From Alteromonas australica (GTDB lineage Bacteria; Pseudomonadota; Gammaproteobacteria; Enterobacterales; Alteromonadaceae): a DNA stretch of 64,000 nucleotides. The stretch is taken from the NCBI RefSeq assembly GCF_000730385.1, contig NZ_CP008849.1, forward strand, positions 1-64,000. Reading direction: 5' to 3'. Positions within the stretch are counted from its first letter, which is position 1; every line of letters starts with the position of its first letter. Made by a program: the position numbers and the translations under genes. This document shows, piece by piece, positions 1-12,962 of the stretch. The notes beneath the pieces were generated by a model, which was given only the letters and a program-made list of their open reading frames with translations, was not told the origin of the DNA and made no database searches.

Positions 1-103
1 CTACCCGACACAATTTCCACCGTTCTTATTAAGGTGCGCATTTCGGTGCCTTGTTTTCTATGTTGTGGGTTTCCTAGCGAGTCACGGGAGCTGTATACCT
101 ACC

Positions 104-1666
104 ATGTCATTATGGAATCAATGTCTTGAGCGACTTCGCCAAGAATTACCAACCCAGCAATTCAGTATGTGGATTAGGCCATTAGTTTCTCAAGAAGAAG
201 AAGGGACTGTTGCCTTATATGCACCTAACCGTTTTGTATTGGATTGGGTGCGAGATAAGTATTTAGATAACATTACAGGGTTACTTCGCGAGTTTGCAGG
301 TAGTGACGCTCCGCAACTGCGCCTTGAAGTGATGAGTCGAGAGTCATTAAGTCGAAGCAGAGCTAGTTCGCCTAATTCAAGCGGAACGACAGGGTCTAAT
401 GCGTCTGCTGGCCATGGCAATTCGAGCCATGCTAGTCACCATGTTACTGCGCCTAGTGCACCCGTTTCGTATAGCGAGAATCAGGGCGTTCCGTCTACGC
501 GATCGCAAAATAATCCTTATGTGGGATCGCCACAAAATCAACAGTATGATCAAAGGCGGGATCATGCTGCACATGCACCAGTGCAACCACAGCGATCGCA
601 ACCTGCTTCACCCAAGGTGATCCCGATCCCTGAAGCAATGAAGCATAAAAGTAATATCAACCCAACCTATCAGTTTGATAACTTCGTAGAAGGTAAATCT
701 AACCAGCTTGCGCGTGCTGCAGCCACGCAAGTGGCTAACAATCCAGGCGGTTCATATAATCCACTGTTTATTTATGGTGGTACGGGTTTAGGTAAAACTC
801 ACTTATTGCACGCTGTGGGTAATGGCATAGTCGCAAACAATGCTGATGCTAAAATTGTTTATATGCACTCTGAGCGTTTTGTGCAAGATATGGTTAAGGC
901 GTTACAAAATAATGCTATTGAAGACTTTAAGCGTTTTTATCGTTCAGTCGATGCTTTGTTGATTGATGATATTCAATTTTTTGCCAACAAAGAGCGTTCG
1001 CAAGAAGAGTTCTTTCATACCTTTAATGCGTTGCTAGAAGGTAATCAACAAATCATACTCACCTCAGACCGTTATCCTAAAGAAATTGATGGGGTAGAGG
1101 ATAGATTAAAATCTCGTTTTGGTTGGGGACTAACTATTGCTATAGAGCCACCAGAACTGGAAACCCGTGTTGCCATTTTAATGCGCAAGGCAGCAGAGAA
1201 CAGAATTCACTTACCTAATGAGGTCGCCTTCTTTATTGCTAAACGTTTACGTTCGAATGTACGTGAGTTAGAAGGCGCATTAAACCGTGTCATTGCCAAT
1301 GCAAACTTTACTGGCCGCCCTATTACTATAGATTTTGTCCGCGAAGCGTTACGAGATCTATTGGCGTTACAAGAAAAGTTAGTCACAGTGGATAATATTC
1401 AGAAAACTGTCGCAGATTATTATAAGATTAAAGTTGCTGACATCTTGTCTAAGCGCAGAAGTCGAAGTGTGGCCCGTCCAAGGCAAGTCGCCATGGCGCT
1501 AGCGAAGGAGCTAACCAATCATAGTTTACCTGAATTGGGTAATGCTTTTGGTGGCCGAGACCATACGACGGTTCTACATGCATGTCGTAAAATAGAGCAG
1601 CTTAGAGAGGAAAGTCATGATATAAAAGAAGACTATAAGAACCTCATACGGACTTTGTCTTCGTAA
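104..1666 (+). CDS. dnaA: Chromosomal replication initiator protein DnaA
   Basis: DnaA binds DnaA boxes at the origin and, with ATP, opens the duplex and loads the DnaB helicase. An N-terminal helicase/DiaA-interaction domain (about residues 1-85) is followed by a long Ser/Asn/Gln/His-rich linker (about 86-185), then the AAA+ domain with Walker A GGTGLGKT near 225 and Walker [10 protein letters not shown] near 284. The C-terminal DNA-binding domain carries the signature [12 protein letters not shown] near 483. I chose the ATG at 104 because the protein then begins [11 protein letters not shown] like its homologues, with GGGAG upstream; the in-frame start at 65 adds 13 unconserved residues. 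At 520 aa it is longer than the E. coli protein, mainly through the linker. It heads the dnaA-dnaN-recF-gyrB cluster. Confidence 0.97.
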   Translation: MSLWNQCLERLRQELPTQQFSMWIRPLVSQEEEGTVALYAPNRFVLDWVRDKYLDNITGLLREFAGSDAPQLRLEVMSRESLSRSRASSPNSSGTTGSNASAGHGNSSHASHHVTAPSAPVSYSENQGVPSTRSQNNPYVGSPQNQQYDQRRDHAAHAPVQPQRSQPASPKVIPIPEAMKHKSNINPTYQFDNFVEGKSNQLARAAATQVANNPGGSYNPLFIYGGTGLGKTHLLHAVGNGIVANNADAKIVYMHSERFVQDMVKALQNNAIEDFKRFYRSVDALLIDDIQFFANKERSQEEFFHTFNALLEGNQQIILTSDRYPKEIDGVEDRLKSRFGWGLTIAIEPPELETRVAILMRKAAENRIHLPNEVAFFIAKRLRSNVRELEGALNRVIANANFTGRPITIDFVREALRDLLALQEKLVTVDNIQKTVADYYKIKVADILSKRRSRSVARPRQVAMALAKELTNHSLPELGNAFGGRDHTTVLHACRKIEQLREESHDIKEDYKNLIRTLSS

Positions 1667-1698
1667 AAAATGACCTTGAGAGGCGAGATAGCACTGCG

Positions 1699-2799
1699 AT
1701 GAAATTTTCTATAAGCCGCGAACAGTTTTTACAACCCCTGCAATTGGTATCGGGTGCCGTTGAGCGCCGTCATACTTTGCCTATTCTTTCAAACATACTC
1801 ATAAAAGTGAGTGAAGACGCACTTTGGCTAACGGGTACAGATTTAGAGGTTGAGTTAATCTCAAGCGCTAAATTAGACGGTGATTTTACTGAAGGTGAAA
1901 TTACCGTTCCAGCCAAGAAGCTCTTCGACATCATTCGAGGAATATCTGAAGGTACAGATATTCATTTCAGTTTAGATGGCAATAAAGCACTCATTCGTGC
2001 TGGTCGTGGTCGCTATACGTTATCGACGTTGTCAGCAAATGATTATCCTAACCTTGAAGATTGGGAAGGCGAAGTAGAGTTCGAGCTATCTTGCACGGAT
2101 ATGAAACGCCTTATCGATGCCACCAGTTTTTCGATGGCGCAGCAAGATGTTCGCTATTATTTAAACGGTATGTCGCTAGAGACTGAAGAAAACGTTATTC
2201 GTACTGTCGCTACTGACGGTCACCGGTTAGCCTTATGTCGTCTCAATTACGAAACCTCATTGCCATCTCGCCAAGTTATTATCCCGCGAAAAGGGGTGTT
2301 AGAAATATCTCGTCTAATTAGCGAAGATGATAAATCGATAAAAGTACAAATTGGTGCAAATCACCTTCGTATTTTTTCGAACGACTTTATTTTCACCTCT
2401 AAGCTAGTAGATGGTCGTTTTCCTGATTATCGACGAGTGCTACCACAAAATGGTGACAAAGAAATTACTGCCAGCAAAGCGGTATTAAAAGACGCGTTCT
2501 CTCGTGCGGCTATTCTCTCAAATGAAAAATTCCGAGGCGTCAGGCTAAATCTAGCCTCAGGTGAGTTGAAGATTACTGCGAATAACCCAGAGCAGGAAGA
2601 AGCAGAAGAAATTGTTGATGTGCAGTATCAGGGCGATGATTTAGAGATTGGTTTCAATGTTGCCTACCTTATTGATGTCTTAAACTCACTAGGGTCTGAC
2701 ACCGTTAAAGTCAGTTTGTCTGATTCTAATGCCAGTGCATTAATAGAGGATAATGCTGACGACGCGGCTTTGTATGTGATCATGCCAATGCGTCTTTAA
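1699..2799 (+). CDS. dnaN: DNA polymerase III sliding clamp, beta subunit
   Basis: The beta clamp encircles DNA and tethers polymerase III and many repair proteins to the template. The 366-residue length is normal for three repeated clamp domains. The N-terminus MKFSISREQFLQPLQLVSGAV and the C-terminal VIMPMRL, part of the partner-binding cleft, are characteristic. It lies 32 bp after dnaA on the same strand with a purine-rich GAGAGGCGAG upstream, so co-transcription is likely. The ImuB-DnaE2 polymerase system encoded at 40.5-45.7 kb would be expected to use this clamp, by analogy with other ImuB proteins. Confidence 0.98.
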   Translation: MKFSISREQFLQPLQLVSGAVERRHTLPILSNILIKVSEDALWLTGTDLEVELISSAKLDGDFTEGEITVPAKKLFDIIRGISEGTDIHFSLDGNKALIRAGRGRYTLSTLSANDYPNLEDWEGEVEFELSCTDMKRLIDATSFSMAQQDVRYYLNGMSLETEENVIRTVATDGHRLALCRLNYETSLPSRQVIIPRKGVLEISRLISEDDKSIKVQIGANHLRIFSNDFIFTSKLVDGRFPDYRRVLPQNGDKEITASKAVLKDAFSRAAILSNEKFRGVRLNLASGELKITANNPEQEEAEEIVDVQYQGDDLEIGFNVAYLIDVLNSLGSDTVKVSLSDSNASALIEDNADDAALYVIMPMRL

Positions 2800-2816
2800 T
2801 TTTGTATTCTTGTCTT

Positions 2817-2849
2817 AAGGTGAGCTGTATACATACTGCAGCTCACTTT
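2817..2849 (+). terminator. Hairpin between dnaN and recF
   Basis: An 8-bp perfect stem (GTGAGCTG at 2820-2827 with CAGCTCAC at 2839-2846) encloses an 11-nt loop and is followed by only TTT. The short U-tract suggests a weak terminator or attenuator that lowers recF expression relative to dnaN rather than a full stop. Confidence 0.4.
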
Positions 2850-2872
2850 CGCGTTTTAGTTAGAGTTTCCTC

Positions 2873-6391
<3,519 letters not shown>

Positions 6392-6452
6392 TGAAAGCGT
6401 GTTGCCCCTTAGTGCCATTTATTATGGGGCGTTAATTCACACGTTTAAAACG

Positions 6453-6484
6453 AAAAAACCGACATTTTTATGTCGGTTTTTTTA
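6453..6484 (+). terminator. Rho-independent terminator after gyrB
   Basis: ACCGACAT (6458-6465) pairs with ATGTCGGT (6470-6477) around a TTTT loop, followed by a run of T. The A-tract on the left makes it potentially bidirectional, also serving the lipoprotein gene read from the other strand. Confidence 0.9.
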
Positions 6485-6596
6485 TATCTACAAAAAAGAA
6501 AAAGCTGAGTAAGAGCAAAGGTGAAGCGTGCTAAAAAAAAGGAAGCGCGCTATCCTGCTCAAGAACACGGAGCAATAGAGGGGCAAAGCGAAGCGA

Positions 6597-7040
6597 CTAC
6601 TCTCGTGTGATCTTAATGGCTATTTCGCCGCTGCCAATGTCAGTAATGGCGAACCGATAGTTGCCTGTATTAGAGGGCGTGAATTGTAGCGTCTCAGAGG
6701 CTTGTTCACAGGTTAAATACACCTCAGTGTTTAGCATCACAGGCTGGCCTTTATATTTGCCTCCACAGCTTTGCGAGGGCGTCCATTGGCTATCAGACAG
6801 CTTGAAGTCATAAGGTTGTCCATCCGCAATTAATTCCACATTAACGTGCCAATTAACGCCATCTTGCTTAAAGCGATAGGCGGGTGTTGCCTCCCACCAA
6901 TTAAATACGCCGCGCAAATAAAGATCTTCAACTGCAATACGTGGCGATGAAGACGGCAATTCTGGCAACGCTATTTTACCGCTGCTTGTACATGCGCTAA
7001 GTAGAAGGGTAGCTGTAACAGCTAAGAGTGACTTTTTCAC
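6597..7040 (-). CDS. Putative lipoprotein with a carbohydrate-binding-like fold
   Basis: This is a 147-residue secreted lipoprotein of unknown function. The N-terminus MKKSLLAVTATLLLSAC ends in a good lipobox with the cysteine at residue 17. The mature part has the pattern LYLRGVFNWWEATPAYRF ... WHVNVELIADGQPYDFKLSD, which resembles the early strands of glycogen- or starch-binding and pullulanase N-terminal domains (CBM48/CBM20-like). That similarity is by eye only. The start is GTG at 7040 with GGAG upstream; the overlapping ATG is out of frame. It stands alone between gyrB and glyS and has its own neighbouring terminators. Confidence 0.8.
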   Translation of the reverse strand: MKKSLLAVTATLLLSACTSSGKIALPELPSSSPRIAVEDLYLRGVFNWWEATPAYRFKQDGVNWHVNVELIADGQPYDFKLSDSQWTPSQSCGGKYKGQPVMLNTEVYLTCEQASETLQFTPSNTGNYRFAITDIGSGEIAIKITRE

Positions 7041-7057
7041 ATAAACTCCATCTATAT

Positions 7058-7082
7058 AAAAAAGCCCAACTATTGCTGGGCT
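7058..7082 (-). terminator. Terminator after glyS
   Basis: On the minus strand AGCCCA (7082-7077) pairs with TGGGCT (7068-7063) and is followed by a T-run (7062-7058). It lies between the glyS stop and the lipoprotein start. Confidence 0.8.
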
Positions 7083-7142
7083 AATTTCTACCTATCGTTC
7101 TGTGCTGCGTCGCAGGTAATCACTTATGCGACTAAACTCAGT

Positions 7143-9218
7143 TTACGATTTAGCTAACAAAGAAATATCAGCTGTGGTTAAAAATAACTGCCTCAATAAT
7201 GATAGTAAAGCTAGCCGGTTAAGTTTAATCGCTTCATCCTCAGCCATCACCATAACATTGTCAAAGAAACTATCGATAGTGTTTCTTAGCGTCGCAAGGG
7301 TAGATAAGATCACTGGGTAATCTTGAGCTTCGATGGCGCCAGCAACTTTTTCTTTCGCTTCCATTAAGGCGCTATGCAAAGCAATTTCCGCCTCTTCTTG
7401 TAACAAACGGCTATCTACGTCAGCCACCGATTCGTCTACTTTTTGTTTAGCGAGAATGTTAGCAACACGCTTATTGGCAGCCGCTAGTGCTTCTGCTTCA
7501 TCCAACGTCTTGAATTTAGCGACAGCATTTACACGGGCAAGGTAATCCGCTGGTCGAGTCGGACGGCGCGCAGAAACAGCCTGAATAACATCAATGGCTA
7601 CGTTTTGATCTTGTAGCAGGGCAACGAAACGGCCCAAAACAAAATCAACAACTTGTGTTTTGTACTCGCTGTTCGTTAACTTATCGCCGTAAACTTCACC
7701 TGCTTTTTCTACCAATTCAGACAAATCTAGTGGCAGAGACAACTCAGTGATAATACGTAAAACACCAATAGCGGCTCGGCGTAACGCAAAGGGGTCTTTA
7801 TCACCCTTTGGTAATTGGCCAATACCAAATATACCCACCAGGGTGTCTAGCTTGTCAGCAAGGGCTACAGCCGCGCTGACACTATTAGAGGGTAGAGCAT
7901 CACCGGCAAAGCGCGGTAGATACTGTTCGTATAGCGCCGCTGCAACTAACGTGTCTTCACCACCATTCAAGGCGTAGTATTTACCCATTACACCTTGAAC
8001 GTCTGGAAATTCCATAACCATATTGGTCATTAAGTCGGTTTTAGCTAACAGACCTGCACGTTGTGCTAGCGTTGCATCAGCATCAATGTGTGTTGCAATG
8101 AAAGCAGACAAGCTGGCAATACGTGAAGATTTTTCTTTTAAGGTGCCTAATTGCTTTTGAAAAAGTACACTGTCTAAACTTTCTAGACGACTTTCTAGGC
8201 TATGTTTCTTGTCGCTATTAAAGAAAAACTCCGCATCTGCAAGACGCGGTCGTATCACTTTTTCATTACCAGAGACAACTTGAATAGGGTCGCGACTTTC
8301 AATGTTACTCACAAAAAGAAACTGATTTGAAAGGTTCCCATCGGCGTCTAAAAGCGGGACGTATTTTTGGTCGTCCTTCATGGTGTAGATAAGCGCTTCT
8401 TTAGGGACGTCAAGAAACCCTTTATCGAAACTGGCTTGCATAACCACTGGCCACTCAACAAGTGACGCTATTTCTTCTAATAGTGCTTCATCAAAGTCTG
8501 GTGTTAAGGAAAGCGTTGCTGCAGCAGATTCTAATTGCTCTCTAACCTTATCTTTCCGTGCTTGGAAATCGGCAATAACATACTGAGCTTCTAACGCTTT
8601 TGCGTAATTATCAGCATGATCAAGCTCAAATCGCGCTTCGCCATGAAAGCGATGACCTTGAAGGGTTCTGCCGCTCGTGAGACCTAGAGAAGTAATATTA
8701 ACCACTTCACTACCATAAATGACCGCCAACGTATGAACAGGGCGAATAAATTGCGTGGTATTGTTACCCCAACGCATTGGCTTTGGAATAGGAAGTTTAG
8801 AGACGGCTTGATTTAGCATGCCCTCTAATAACGCGGCTACCGGTTGGCCTGGTACATGGGCTTTATGTAGCAACCATTCACCCTTGTCGGTAACGAGTCT
8901 TTCGGCGTCTTCAACATTAATGCCGTTTCCACGCGCCCAGCCTTGAGCGGCTTTGGTCGGGTTTCCATCTGCATCAAAGGCAGCTGATACCGCAGGCCCA
9001 CGTTTTTCTACGGTTTTGTCTGATTGACCTTCAGCTAACTGAGACACATAAACCGCAAGACGACGAGGGGCTGCAAACCAGTTAACTGAGGTAAAGGCTA
9101 AATCTGCACTGGTGAGTGCAGCTTCAAATTGAGTAGCGAAAGCCTCACCTAAAGACTTGAGCGCCTTTGGTGGTAGTTCTTCTGTGCCTAGTTCAATAAG
9201 TAAATTTTCTGTGCGCAC
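7143..9218 (-). CDS. glyS: Glycyl-tRNA synthetase beta subunit
   Basis: GlyS is the large subunit of the alpha2beta2 bacterial glycyl-tRNA synthetase and contributes tRNA recognition and a C-terminal anticodon-binding-like domain. The N-terminus [20 protein letters not shown] is diagnostic for this subunit, and 691 residues is the usual length. It follows glyQ by only 2 bp, so the two subunits are translationally linked. A hairpin terminator lies just downstream. Confidence 0.97.
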   Translation of the reverse strand: MRTENLLIELGTEELPPKALKSLGEAFATQFEAALTSADLAFTSVNWFAAPRRLAVYVSQLAEGQSDKTVEKRGPAVSAAFDADGNPTKAAQGWARGNGINVEDAERLVTDKGEWLLHKAHVPGQPVAALLEGMLNQAVSKLPIPKPMRWGNNTTQFIRPVHTLAVIYGSEVVNITSLGLTSGRTLQGHRFHGEARFELDHADNYAKALEAQYVIADFQARKDKVREQLESAAATLSLTPDFDEALLEEIASLVEWPVVMQASFDKGFLDVPKEALIYTMKDDQKYVPLLDADGNLSNQFLFVSNIESRDPIQVVSGNEKVIRPRLADAEFFFNSDKKHSLESRLESLDSVLFQKQLGTLKEKSSRIASLSAFIATHIDADATLAQRAGLLAKTDLMTNMVMEFPDVQGVMGKYYALNGGEDTLVAAALYEQYLPRFAGDALPSNSVSAAVALADKLDTLVGIFGIGQLPKGDKDPFALRRAAIGVLRIITELSLPLDLSELVEKAGEVYGDKLTNSEYKTQVVDFVLGRFVALLQDQNVAIDVIQAVSARRPTRPADYLARVNAVAKFKTLDEAEALAAANKRVANILAKQKVDESVADVDSRLLQEEAEIALHSALMEAKEKVAGAIEAQDYPVILSTLATLRNTIDSFFDNVMVMAEDEAIKLNRLALLSLLRQLFLTTADISLLAKS

Positions 9219-9220
9219 GC

Positions 9221-10126
9221 TTACGCCTCCTTGTTACATAAGGGGAAGCCAAGTGCTTCGCGTTTTTCAAAGTAACTTTCTGCACAGGCTTTGGCTAATG
9301 TTCTTACGCGAAGAATATAGCGCTGTCTTTCGGTTACCGAAATGGCATGTCTTGCATCTAGCAAGTTAAACGCATGCGATGCCTTCATTACTTGCTCGTA
9401 AGCAGGCAAAGGTAAATTCGCTTCGATTAACTTCTTGCTGGCAAGTTCACATTCATCAAATGTGCGGAAGAGAGAAGGAACATCAGCGTGTTCAAAATTA
9501 AAGGTTGATTGCTCAACTTCATTTTGGTGGAAAACGTCACCATAGGTGACCTTACCTAAAGGCCCATCTGTCCATACCAGGTCATAGATGCTGTCTACGC
9601 CTTGCACGTACATCGCTAAACGCTCAAGTCCGTAGGTGATTTCGCCGGTTACCGGTTTACACTCTAAACCACCCACTTGTTGGAAATACGTGAACTGGGT
9701 GACTTCCATACCGTTAAGCCAAACTTCCCAACCCAGACCCCATGCGCCAAGTGTGGGAGATTCCCAGTTGTCTTCTACAAAGCGGATATCGTGTACCAGC
9801 GGATCGAAACCTAATTCTTTTAATGAGCCAAGGTATAATTCTTGAATATTATCTGGAGAAGGTTTCAACATAACCTGGAATTGATAGTAATGTTGAAGGC
9901 GGTTAGGGTTTTCACCGTAGCGACCATCAGTAGGGCGACGGCAAGGTTGTACATAAGCACTACTCATAGGCTCAGGCCCCAAAGAACGTAAAAACGTCAT
10001 TGGGTGGAAGGTACCTGCACCAACTTCCATATCAAGGGGCTGAATTATGACGCAGCCCTGGCGCGCCCAATAATCCTGAAGCGCAAGGATCAACCCTTGA
10101 AAGGTTTTAATATCGTATTTCTGCAT
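9221..10126 (-). CDS. glyQ: Glycyl-tRNA synthetase alpha subunit
   Basis: GlyQ is the catalytic class II subunit that activates glycine and charges tRNA-Gly. The start [17 protein letters not shown], the segment [20 protein letters not shown], and [21 protein letters not shown] (class II core) are conserved, and 301 residues is standard. It is the first gene of glyQS and is divergent from tag; the intervening 138 bp must hold both promoters. Confidence 0.97.
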   Translation of the reverse strand: MQKYDIKTFQGLILALQDYWARQGCVIIQPLDMEVGAGTFHPMTFLRSLGPEPMSSAYVQPCRRPTDGRYGENPNRLQHYYQFQVMLKPSPDNIQELYLGSLKELGFDPLVHDIRFVEDNWESPTLGAWGLGWEVWLNGMEVTQFTYFQQVGGLECKPVTGEITYGLERLAMYVQGVDSIYDLVWTDGPLGKVTYGDVFHQNEVEQSTFNFEHADVPSLFRTFDECELASKKLIEANLPLPAYEQVMKASHAFNLLDARHAISVTERQRYILRVRTLAKACAESYFEKREALGFPLCNKEA

Positions 10127-10264
10127 ACATCCGCTGCTTATTGGTTAACTGACTCTGTAAAGGTGGGATAGTATACAATTACTGGGGCCTAGTATGTAGG
10201 TGTAAAGCGTTAAAAATCGCCTACAATCACCTTGAAGCGCATAATCTTGACGAGGAGTTTAGCT

Positions 10265-10849
10265 GTGTCTAATGTCGTACAACGCTGTAGCTGGGTATCT
10301 AATGACCCCTTATACCAAAGTTATCACGATAATGAATGGGGCAGACCTGAGCTAGAGAGCCAGCCGCTATTTGAAAAATTGTGCTTAGACGGTCAACAAG
10401 CCGGGTTGTCGTGGATTACCATTTTAAAAAAGCAGAGCGCATACCGTGCAGCGTTTCATCAGTTCGACCCACAACGCGTGGCCGCGATGACGGAGGAAGA
10501 ATTGTTAGCTTGCATGGAAAATAAAGGCATTGTTCGTAATAAATTGAAAATTCACTCAATCGTTAAAAATGCGAAAGCCTATTTAGACATTGAAAAGACA
10601 GCATCATTTAGCGACTTTATTTGGCAGTTCACAGAGGGGAAAACTATCATCAATGAATGGGCATCACCTCAACAGATTCCAACGTCAACAGACGAATCTA
10701 AAGCAATGTCAAAGGCACTAAAGAAGAGAGGCTTCACCTTCGTAGGAGAAACCATTTGCTACGCGTTTATGCAGGCTGTAGGCATGGTCAATGATCATCA
10801 AACAAACTGCCATTGCTATGAAGAGGTATGCAAGCAAGCGCGTCGGTAA
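10265..10849 (+). CDS. tag: DNA-3-methyladenine glycosylase I
   Basis: Tag excises 3-methyladenine from alkylated DNA. The 194-residue protein begins with the conserved block RCSWVSNDPLYQSYHDNEWG and ends with VNDHQTNCHCY. Cys8, His21 and the C-terminal His/Cys pair correspond to the zinc-binding residues of E. coli Tag. I prefer the GTG at 10265 because GAGGAG lies 7 bp upstream; an in-frame TTG at 10232 would lack a ribosome-binding site and add unconserved residues. Confidence 0.93.
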   Translation: MSNVVQRCSWVSNDPLYQSYHDNEWGRPELESQPLFEKLCLDGQQAGLSWITILKKQSAYRAAFHQFDPQRVAAMTEEELLACMENKGIVRNKLKIHSIVKNAKAYLDIEKTASFSDFIWQFTEGKTIINEWASPQQIPTSTDESKAMSKALKKRGFTFVGETICYAFMQAVGMVNDHQTNCHCYEEVCKQARR

Positions 10850-10926
10850 ATCGAGATTAATGAGAAGTGACAACGCCGCAAACTAAAAAAGCACATGGGG
10901 TGAATCCATATGCTTTTTTACATTGG

Positions 10927-11391
10927 CTATTTTAGGGTAGGAGAGAGCTCGCAACAGTAGGACTTAAGGCTAGATAATTCCCCAAGCACCTTTGACTCAT
11001 ATTCAGATTCTATATGTTCTCTCGCTGCATCTTGTTTGCGCCTTTCCTGTTTACTTAGCTTTTGCCGTGCTTCAAGGATGGCGAACCCACTGACTTCGAC
11101 GAAGAGCGCATGTATCTGTGGATAGCGAGCGCTATAATCTATAGGCGAGGGGACCGGAAGCGCATTTAGCAAATTAACAATTCTAATGACCCCTTCGGAA
11201 AGGTCGCACTGTTGTTGCTCCATGGCTTTTGCAATAGTAAATATGCTTTCCGAGATGGTCGCTATACGTTGTTCTCTCACTTGCTGCTGGCGTTGATTTT
11301 GCTGCTTTAATAAAAACAGCAATCTACCAGCATAAAACCCAAGCGCGATAATAATACATGCTGCAATAGCTATAATTACTGCCCAAATCAT
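10927..11391 (-). CDS. DUF2489 family membrane-anchored protein
   Basis: The function is unknown. The 154-residue protein has one N-terminal transmembrane helix (about residues 3-28), then a Gln/Arg-rich coiled-coil-like segment and a helical cytoplasmic region. It resembles the DUF2489 family, members of which I recall near yihI in other gammaproteobacteria. Here it follows yihI with a 19-bp gap on the same strand, so an operon is likely. A role connected to YihI/Der ribosome assembly is only a guess from position. Confidence 0.75.
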   Translation of the reverse strand: MIWAVIIAIAACIIIALGFYAGRLLFLLKQQNQRQQQVREQRIATISESIFTIAKAMEQQQCDLSEGVIRIVNLLNALPVPSPIDYSARYPQIHALFVEVSGFAILEARQKLSKQERRKQDAAREHIESEYESKVLGELSSLKSYCCELSPTLK

Positions 11392-11410
11392 CGTCTAACT
11401 GCTGCCCGTA

Positions 11411-11923
11411 CTATTTTTTGAAGTCGTTAATGTCTATAGCGTTTAAATCGTCAAAAGGATCCATTTCATCGTCTTCATCGTCGTTATCCACAATACCTAG
11501 CAGATCACAAAGAATACGATGTCGCGCCATTTTCTCATCAACATAAGCTTGTTGCTCTTTGGTAAGCGGCCTATCTTCGTCAAGCTTATCGAGCAAGGAA
11601 GCTAATCGCTGGTCGGCTTCAAGAGCGGCAAGCTCTTCAGCTGGCGTCGCATACTTCTTCTTTTGTAGCGGCGTATTAATAGGGGCCGCATTTTGCTTAA
11701 CCAACGCTATAGGCTTTTTACTGCCATGACGCGGATCTTTATTTTCCTGGCGTTTATTGCCAGAAGAGGTGGTGCTTTCTACATTGTGGCGCGAACCTGC
11801 TGGTCTACCTTTGCGCTTTTTAGGGCGAGGGTTTTCGCTTGTGCGTTGTTTGCTTGGATTAAAATCAGGATCTTTACGAACCCCAATTAGACCAACTTTA
11901 CGCGATTTCTTTGAACGTCCCAT
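11411..11923 (-). CDS. yihI: Der GTPase-activating protein YihI
   Basis: YihI stimulates the GTPase Der (EngA), which acts in 50S ribosome assembly. The start MGRSKKSRKVGLIGVRKD, the basic low-complexity middle (PKKRKGRPAGSRHN) and the acidic C-terminus (DDEDDEMDPFDDLNAID) are typical. At 170 residues the length is normal. In E. coli yihI lies between yihA (engB) and hemN near polA; here engB and polA are also close, but hemN is absent from this position. Confidence 0.9.
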   Translation of the reverse strand: MGRSKKSRKVGLIGVRKDPDFNPSKQRTSENPRPKKRKGRPAGSRHNVESTTSSGNKRQENKDPRHGSKKPIALVKQNAAPINTPLQKKKYATPAEELAALEADQRLASLLDKLDEDRPLTKEQQAYVDEKMARHRILCDLLGIVDNDDEDDEMDPFDDLNAIDINDFKK

Positions 11924-11976
11924 AAATTACAGTATCAAATCTGGTGAATAGAAAAGTCTATTATAGCGCGAATAGG

Positions 11977-12624
11977 CTAAACCTTCTTCATGAAAACCAC
12001 ATCATTGCTGGGAAATTCGACAATAAAACCGTGTTGCTCTGCAAGATAGGTAAAAGTATCTTCGCTAAAAAAACTTACATGGGTGGGATCGTTTTTATAG
12101 TGCCATTGAGCAAAACGGGTTTTATCAATGACGCGTTTAGTCATTATCGCGAGCATACCGTTTGGTTTAAGCATTTTTAACCAAAGCGCCCATTCTTTGT
12201 GGGGCTGATGAAAGTGTTCGATGGCTTCGGTACAGGTAATAATATGATATTGCCTAGTGAGGTTTTCAGGCTGGTTGGCGAAAAAAGGGTCGTAGAGTGC
12301 AACCTCAGCACCTTTCTGTTCCATCAGTTGTGCTAAGACAGGTTCAGGACCACAGCCAAAATCAATAACGCTAACCTGCTTAGAAAGATAAGGCTGCAAT
12401 GGGTGCAGCAGGCGGGATAAAAACCTAACATAGCCTTCATCGTCTGCGCTATTTTCATGCAAGCTGTATTCTAATTTCTCTACGTCTTTTGAAGGTAAGT
12501 TGTTTGGGTGAACGTAAACCAAATGGCATCGTGGGCATTGCAAATACTCGCGCTTCCTATCTTGGTGATAGTGTTCGGCTGGAGTATCTGTTTGGCAAAG
12601 TGGGCAACGAGGTAATTGAATCAT
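11977..12624 (-). CDS. Class I SAM-dependent methyltransferase with N-terminal zinc ribbon
   Basis: The substrate is unknown. Two CxxC pairs (CPLC and CPRC, residues about 6-35) suggest a small zinc ribbon, followed by a Rossmann methyltransferase core with the SAM motif VIDFGCGPEP and a motif-II-like stretch ITCTEAIEHFHQP. The Methyltransf_23 type fits by eye. I take the ATG at 12624 because the longer in-frame start at 12663 would lie inside the preceding terminator stem. The result is about 215 residues. Confidence 0.8.
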   Translation of the reverse strand: MIQLPRCPLCQTDTPAEHYHQDRKREYLQCPRCHLVYVHPNNLPSKDVEKLEYSLHENSADDEGYVRFLSRLLHPLQPYLSKQVSVIDFGCGPEPVLAQLMEQKGAEVALYDPFFANQPENLTRQYHIITCTEAIEHFHQPHKEWALWLKMLKPNGMLAIMTKRVIDKTRFAQWHYKNDPTHVSFFSEDTFTYLAEQHGFIVEFPSNDVVFMKKV

Positions 12625-12638
12625 GATTTTTAGGCAAG

Positions 12639-12664
12639 AAAAAAGGTGATGGTAAACCATCACC
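12639..12664 (-). terminator. Strong terminator on the minus strand
   Basis: GGTGATGGT and ACCATCACC form a 9-bp perfect stem (12645-12664) with a 2-base centre, followed on the minus strand by TTTTTT. It would end transcripts coming from cytochrome c4 and the 300-bp space behind it, just before the methyltransferase start codon. Confidence 0.85.
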
Positions 12665-12710
12665 TTACTTTGTATGAGTGTCTGATGACACCTCTCCCGT
12701 TATTTACACT

Positions 12711-12815
12711 TCAATGTGCAGCTGGCTTCCCTAGTTGTGCAACTCTCCTTATTGTTTTTTTTAGCAGAGCGCTTTTTGTTTTTGGCCTTCGTGGCGCTTT
12801 ATCCAAATCTTCCAT
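12711..12815 (-). CDS. Possible 34-residue basic small protein
   Basis: This short frame starts MEDLDKAPRRPKTKSALLKK and is rich in Lys/Arg. It lies in the otherwise empty 300 bp between cytochrome c4 and the terminator at 12645-12664. There is no clear ribosome-binding site near its ATG, so it is only a candidate. The same region could instead be an untranslated 3' region or a small RNA. Confidence 0.2.
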   Translation of the reverse strand: MEDLDKAPRRPKTKSALLKKTIRRVAQLGKPAAH

Positions 12816-12962
12816 GCTGATTTTTATTATTATTATTTTGTTATCTCGTCTGTAGTATTACACGAATGCCTACAAACTAAGCCGCTAGATTACACGAATA
12901 ATTATAAAATACAACTGATCTGGTAACAAAAATTTAACAACATTGTATTTATCTTGAACTAA

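Noticed and set aside
1..103. Origin of replication directly upstream of dnaA.
   Set aside because: Only 103 bp are visible and they contain no DnaA box cluster; the sequence upstream of position 1 is not available.
2825..2841. CTG...CAG pattern between dnaN and recF, suggesting a LexA box.
   Set aside because: The spacing is 11 rather than 10 bases, and the sequence is better explained as the hairpin at 2820-2846.
12826..12840. Short ATT repeat.
   Set aside because: About five units in AT-rich intergenic DNA; nothing further supports a function.
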